Assembly (NCBI RefSeq): GCF_001263415.1
Contig: NZ_LGTE01000008.1
Location: 1 to 64,000, forward strand
Direction: 5' to 3'
DNA length: 64,000 nucleotides
Origin: Thermincola ferriacetica
GTDB lineage: Bacteria > Bacillota > Thermincolia > Thermincolales > Thermincolaceae
Shown: positions 60,735 through 64,000 of the stretch, one piece after another
Layout of the letters: every line of letters starts with the position of its first letter
Position numbering within the stretch: position 1 is the first letter of the stretch
Notes under the pieces: model-generated
Told to the model about the DNA's origin: nothing
What the model saw: the letters and a program-made list of their open reading frames with translations, nothing else
The model's database searches: none
Made by a program: the position numbers and the translations under genes

Positions 60735-61370
60735 ATGGCTAAAGAAATTGCTGTGTTTGTCGGTGCAGACGGGAATACGGCTTCCTTCTACGAAAAAGGG
60801 AAAGTTATCGTATTTCAGAGAAACCAGGGCAAGTGGAAAAAATTAAGGGAAAAAGGGTTTACTCTTGCTGACAGCCAGGGTATGAGGGGACTGCGGGAAA
60901 AGATGGCTGAGGTGGTAAAGTTTCTTGGTACTTGCCGGATATTCATCGGGCTTTCTGTAATCGGTGTGCCGTATTTTGAACTGGAGAAGGCGGGCTGCAG
61001 CATATGGGAGTTTGAGGGAAATCCCCTGGAATTCCTGGACTACATTCTTGAGCAGGAAGAAGCAGAAAGGGCCGGGAAAACGCGCGACGGAAATCCTGAT
61101 ACAGAAATAAAGCCTATCGAAAGATCGGCGGGGTGTTTTTATATATCCCTTAAAGATATTCAGAGCCGCAACCTTGGAATCACATCAAAGCAGGCCTTAT
61201 TGCCTTTTTTGAGAAAAGGTAGCTTTTACGAATTGGAAGTGCTTTGTGACCATGTTCCGCCATGGCTGGAAGGTGAATTATATAGTTCCGGACTATTAGG
61301 CAGAATAGAAAAGCTTGGGAACGGGGAGATAAGAGTCACAATAACGAAGAAATGCAGTGACCAATGTTAA
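60735..61370 (+). CDS. AnfO-family nitrogenase accessory protein
   Basis: A 211-residue protein resembling AnfO of Fe-only nitrogenase clusters (EIAVFVGADGNTASFYEKGK, RIFIGLSVIGVPYFELEKAG, IWEFEGNPLEFLDYI, then C-terminal VLCDHVPPWLEGEL). The role of AnfO is poorly known; it supports alternative nitrogenase. No anfG or other Fe-only genes are in the window, so its presence next to molybdenum genes is notable. ATG 60735 follows GGGGGGTGAG. Confidence 0.85.
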   Translation: MAKEIAVFVGADGNTASFYEKGKVIVFQRNQGKWKKLREKGFTLADSQGMRGLREKMAEVVKFLGTCRIFIGLSVIGVPYFELEKAGCSIWEFEGNPLEFLDYILEQEEAERAGKTRDGNPDTEIKPIERSAGCFYISLKDIQSRNLGITSKQALLPFLRKGSFYELEVLCDHVPPWLEGELYSSGLLGRIEKLGNGEIRVTITKKCSDQC

Positions 61371-61405
61371 TGAAAAAATAACCGGTTGAGAAAGGGGTTG
61401 GGAGT

Positions 61406-62245
61406 ATGAGGATGGCCTTTGTATCAAGCGATGGATTAAAAGTCATGAAAAAAATGCTTTTAATACTTGCAGCCCTTTTATCAATTCTACCGCTTAACGG
61501 TTGTGGGCAAAAAGGGGTTAGCAGTGAAAAGGCCCTGCAGGGGAAGAAAGAGATTATACTTGATGTTTCTGCTGCAGCCAGCTTAAAGGACGTTTTGACA
61601 GAAGTCCGGAAAATGTACGAAGAAAAAAATCCGGGTATAAGATTAAGGTTTAATTTTGCCTCCTCGGGTACCCTGCAGCGCCAAATTGAACAGGGAGCTC
61701 CCGCTGACCTTTTTTTCTCCGCCGGGGAAGAACAAATGGATGCTCTGGTCAAACAGGACCTTGTTGAAAACCCTGTTATTATTTCCGGTAACCGGTTGGC
61801 TTTAATAGCTCCTGCCGGCGAACCCATTGAAATTGGTTCCCTGGAAGATATTCTCAGCCGGAAATTGGATAAAATCGCCATTGGCAACCCCGATACAGTC
61901 CCGGCAGGGGAATATACCGAAGAAGCTTTGCAGAAGACCGGCCTATATGAAAAATTATCCTCCAAACTGGTTTTTGCCAAAGATGTAAGGCAGGTTTTGG
62001 CTTATGTGGAAACGGGAAACGCCGATGCCGGTTTTGTTTACCGGTCAGATGCCGTCCTTTCCAAAAATGTTAAAACCCTTTTCATCATACCCTCAGGGCT
62101 GCATAGGCCTATCAAATACCCTGGAGCTGTGATAAAAGGTTCTGACCACAGGGAACAGGCAGAAGATTTCCTGGAGTTCATGGGAGAGGAAGAAGTACGG
62201 AAGGTATTTCAAAAATACGGTTTTTCGGTACCCGGAGCAGAATAA
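61406..62245 (+). CDS. modA: Molybdate ABC transporter substrate-binding lipoprotein
   Basis: A 279-residue protein with a signal peptide and lipobox (LSILPLNGC, about residue 31-32). The mature part has AAASLKDVLTEVRKMYEEKN, FASSGTLQRQIEQGAPADLF and FVYRSDAV, as in ModA. It binds molybdate outside the membrane. ATG 61406 has AAAGGGG upstream; an in-frame ATG at 61445 would give a shorter signal with no clear ribosome site. Confidence 0.93.
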   Translation: MRMAFVSSDGLKVMKKMLLILAALLSILPLNGCGQKGVSSEKALQGKKEIILDVSAAASLKDVLTEVRKMYEEKNPGIRLRFNFASSGTLQRQIEQGAPADLFFSAGEEQMDALVKQDLVENPVIISGNRLALIAPAGEPIEIGSLEDILSRKLDKIAIGNPDTVPAGEYTEEALQKTGLYEKLSSKLVFAKDVRQVLAYVETGNADAGFVYRSDAVLSKNVKTLFIIPSGLHRPIKYPGAVIKGSDHREQAEDFLEFMGEEEVRKVFQKYGFSVPGAE

Positions 62246-62266
62246 CCGGGAAAGGAGGGGCTTATT

Positions 62267-63013
62267 TTGGCTGTACCTGTAGAACCGGTGATTTTATCTG
62301 TAAAGGTAGCTTTAATATCAACTATAATAACAACAGCCCTTGGAACAGGAACAGCCTGGGTTATGTCCCGCAAGGAGTTTCCCGGGAAGAACCTGGTGGA
62401 AACAATTATAGGGCTGCCCCTGGTTTTACCGCCTACGGTAATAGGTTTCGGCCTGCTGCTGCTGTTCGGCAAACACGGGCCCCTGGGATTTATACTGGAA
62501 GAAGTATTTAACGTACGGGTGGTATTTACCTGGTGGGCCGCTGTGATTGCTGCGGCCGTAGTATCCTTTCCATTAATGTACCGCAGTGCCAAGGCAGGGT
62601 TCGGGTCGGTTGACAGAAGGCTGGAAAGTGCGGCCAGGAATCTCGGCGCTTCCGAGTGGAAAGTTTTTTACACTATCTCCTTACCGCTGGCCTTACCGGG
62701 CGTTCTCGCCGGCGTTCTAATGGCTTTCGCCAGGTCACTGGGTGAGTTTGGCGCAACGGTGATGCTGGCTGGCAATATTCCGGGCCAGACCCAGACCATA
62801 CCTTTAGCTATATACTTTTCTGTGGAATCGGGCGATATTGATACAGCCGGCCGGCTGGTGGCAATTATAACGGCAGCCTCTTTTATCATTACCTTCGCCG
62901 TCAATAAATGGCAGGGGAAAACGGGTCAGGGTTTTCAAGGCCGGCAGGACAAGAAGGGACCGGAAAGAGGTGAAATGGGTGTTAGAAGTAAATATACAAA
63001 AGGCTTTACCTGA
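62267..63013 (+). CDS. modB: Molybdate ABC transporter permease
   Basis: A 248-residue inner-membrane permease with about five helices and the EAA-type loop ESAARNLGASEWKVFYTISL. The TTG at 62267 follows AAAGGAGGGG. The C-terminus overlaps modC by 35 bp. Confidence 0.93.
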   Translation: MAVPVEPVILSVKVALISTIITTALGTGTAWVMSRKEFPGKNLVETIIGLPLVLPPTVIGFGLLLLFGKHGPLGFILEEVFNVRVVFTWWAAVIAAAVVSFPLMYRSAKAGFGSVDRRLESAARNLGASEWKVFYTISLPLALPGVLAGVLMAFARSLGEFGATVMLAGNIPGQTQTIPLAIYFSVESGDIDTAGRLVAIITAASFIITFAVNKWQGKTGQGFQGRQDKKGPERGEMGVRSKYTKGFT

Positions 63014-63668
63014 TTTCTTATTAAAAGTGGCCTTTTCTTTTGCTAATGGCATAACTGCTATATTAGGCCCTTCCGGAGCCGGCAAAACAACCCTGCTGCA
63101 ATGCATCGCAGGACTTGTCTCGCCGGATGAGGGTTTTATCAGTTTAAAAGGGAAGGTTTTCTATTGCTCCGGGGAAGGTGTTAATTTACCGGCACGCCTG
63201 CGAAGAGTAGGTTATGTATTTCAGGATTATGCTTTATTTCCTCATATGACAGTAAAACAAAATGCCATGTACGGAGTAAAAGGCTGCAAAGAAAAGAGGG
63301 GCTACAGGCTTTCTGTTATTGACGTGCTGGAAATGTTAAAGGTAACCCATCTTCAGCACAGATACCCGGACGAACTGTCAGGCGGTGAGAAACAGCGGGT
63401 TGCCCTGGCCAGGGCCCTGATGACCGAACCTGATATCCTGCTTCTTGATGAACCCCTGTCAGCCCTCGATGATTATACGCGGAAGCAGTTGCGCAGGGAA
63501 TTGAAAGAACTTCAGGGGAAATGGGGGATTCCTTTTGTTATGGTGACCCATAACAGTGAGGATGTGAAGTACCTAGCGGATCAGGCCCTGTACCTTCATG
63601 AGGGGAAACAATACACGTTAGGGCAGCTACGGAGCGCGTCCTCCACATTAGTATACCTGACCAGGTAA
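62979..63668 (+). CDS. modC: Molybdate ABC transporter ATP-binding protein
   Basis: A 229-residue ABC ATPase with Walker A GPSGAGKTT, signature LSGGEKQR and Walker B ILLLDEPLSALD. It lacks the C-terminal TOBE/molybdate-binding domain of full ModC. The GTG at 62979 is eight bases after GAGGTGA and is preferred to GTG 62970. It is co-transcribed with modAB and nifV. Confidence 0.93.
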   Translation: MLEVNIQKALPDFLLKVAFSFANGITAILGPSGAGKTTLLQCIAGLVSPDEGFISLKGKVFYCSGEGVNLPARLRRVGYVFQDYALFPHMTVKQNAMYGVKGCKEKRGYRLSVIDVLEMLKVTHLQHRYPDELSGGEKQRVALARALMTEPDILLLDEPLSALDDYTRKQLRRELKELQGKWGIPFVMVTHNSEDVKYLADQALYLHEGKQYTLGQLRSASSTLVYLTR

Positions 63669-63731
63669 AGGGAAAAACAGTTAAAACGAAGTCACTAATC
63701 ACCAATCCGGCCCGAAGGAGGAGGTGCGCCT

Positions 63732-64000
63732 ATGTCTGAATTTTTGATAGTTGATACAACGTTAAGGGACGGTGAACAGGCTGCCGGTATAGCTTTTACA
63801 CCTACGGAGAAAATTGCTATTGCCCGGCTGCTTGACGGTGCCGGGATACCATTGATAGAAATTGGCACTCCGGCCATGGGGCTGGAAGAACAGGAAGTCA
63901 TTCGTCATATTGCCGGCTTGGGGTTGCAGGCAGGTATTTTTACCTGGAATCGCTTATCTGTAAAGGATATAGAGGCTTCCCTGAGCTGTGGCGTAAACAG
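63732..64000 (+). CDS. nifV: Homocitrate synthase, 5' part (runs off the window)
   Basis: The 89 codons present match NifV: MSEFLIVDTTLRDGEQAAGI, then FTPTEKIAIARLLDGAGIPL, TPAMGLEEQEVIRHIAG. It condenses acetyl-CoA and 2-oxoglutarate to homocitrate, the organic ligand of FeMo-cofactor. A related acyl-CoA lyase (isopropylmalate or citramalate synthase) cannot be excluded from this fragment, but the position behind nif-mod genes favours nifV. AAGGAGGAGGTG precedes the ATG. Confidence 0.88.
   Translation, partial: MSEFLIVDTTLRDGEQAAGIAFTPTEKIAIARLLDGAGIPLIEIGTPAMGLEEQEVIRHIAGLGLQAGIFTWNRLSVKDIEASLSCGVN

Overview
The window looks like chromosome from an anaerobic, spore-forming Gram-positive bacterium (Firmicutes, Peptococcaceae-like). 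The evidence is GerP-like and LysM spore-type proteins, strong GGAGG ribosome sites with many TTG/GTG starts, a selenocysteine formate dehydrogenase, an FMN-binding GOGAT-type glutamate synthase and a nifHI1I2DKENB cluster with GlnB-like regulators inside it. The species cannot be named from this sequence alone.

Layout. 0-0.6 kb: dispersed and tandem repeats. 0.6-2.7 kb: LysM, GerPC-like, Hsp20 and two GerPA/PF-like genes. 3-12 kb: an AraC-type response regulator, then a compact signalling operon (DUF342/FapA, STAS, PP2C phosphatase, RsbW-like kinase, STAS, HD protein). 12-26 kb: HtrA, a DUF1624 membrane protein, a PduL-GNAT fusion, CBS proteins, a LytS/LytTR pair, CheW, and housekeeping genes (acpS, nnrD/E, alr) followed by a Jag-N/DUF342 protein. 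26-35 kb: two ANTAR-type RNA-binding regulators, glutamate synthase, a chemoreceptor, two hemerythrins and asnB. 35-42 kb: a PadR-MFS unit, XRE regulators and an fdhA (Sec)/FeS/flavin operon. 42-50.5 kb: an accessory region of repeats, small membrane proteins, toxin-antitoxin-like genes, Fic, decayed genes and group II intron remnants. 51-64 kb: nifH-nifI1-nifI2-nifD-nifK-nifE-nifN-nifB-ferredoxin-anfO-modABC-nifV (nifV runs off the end).

The main regulatory observation is that three nitrogen loci in the window (glutamate synthase, asnB, nifH) carry leaders of the same architecture. Each has two short hairpins with six-base loops having A at position 1 and G at position 4 (one of eight loops has T at position 1). 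The second hairpin shares bases with the 5' arm of an intrinsic terminator. This is the known signature of ANTAR-protein antitermination. Two ANTAR proteins are encoded in the window, and both have lost the phospho-acceptor Asp of the receiver (Asn and Glu instead). The nif leader has two such modules plus a third terminator behind a good sigma-A-type promoter. Together they suggest a local RNA-level nitrogen regulon.

The accessory region contains repeated imperfect palindromes, about 100-116 bp, whose ends resemble integron attC core sites. Three of the four copies lie directly 3' of small plus-strand genes, and group II intron 3' ends lie next to two of them. No integrase is present in the window, so a cluster of attC-like sites without an integrase is a hypothesis, not a conclusion.
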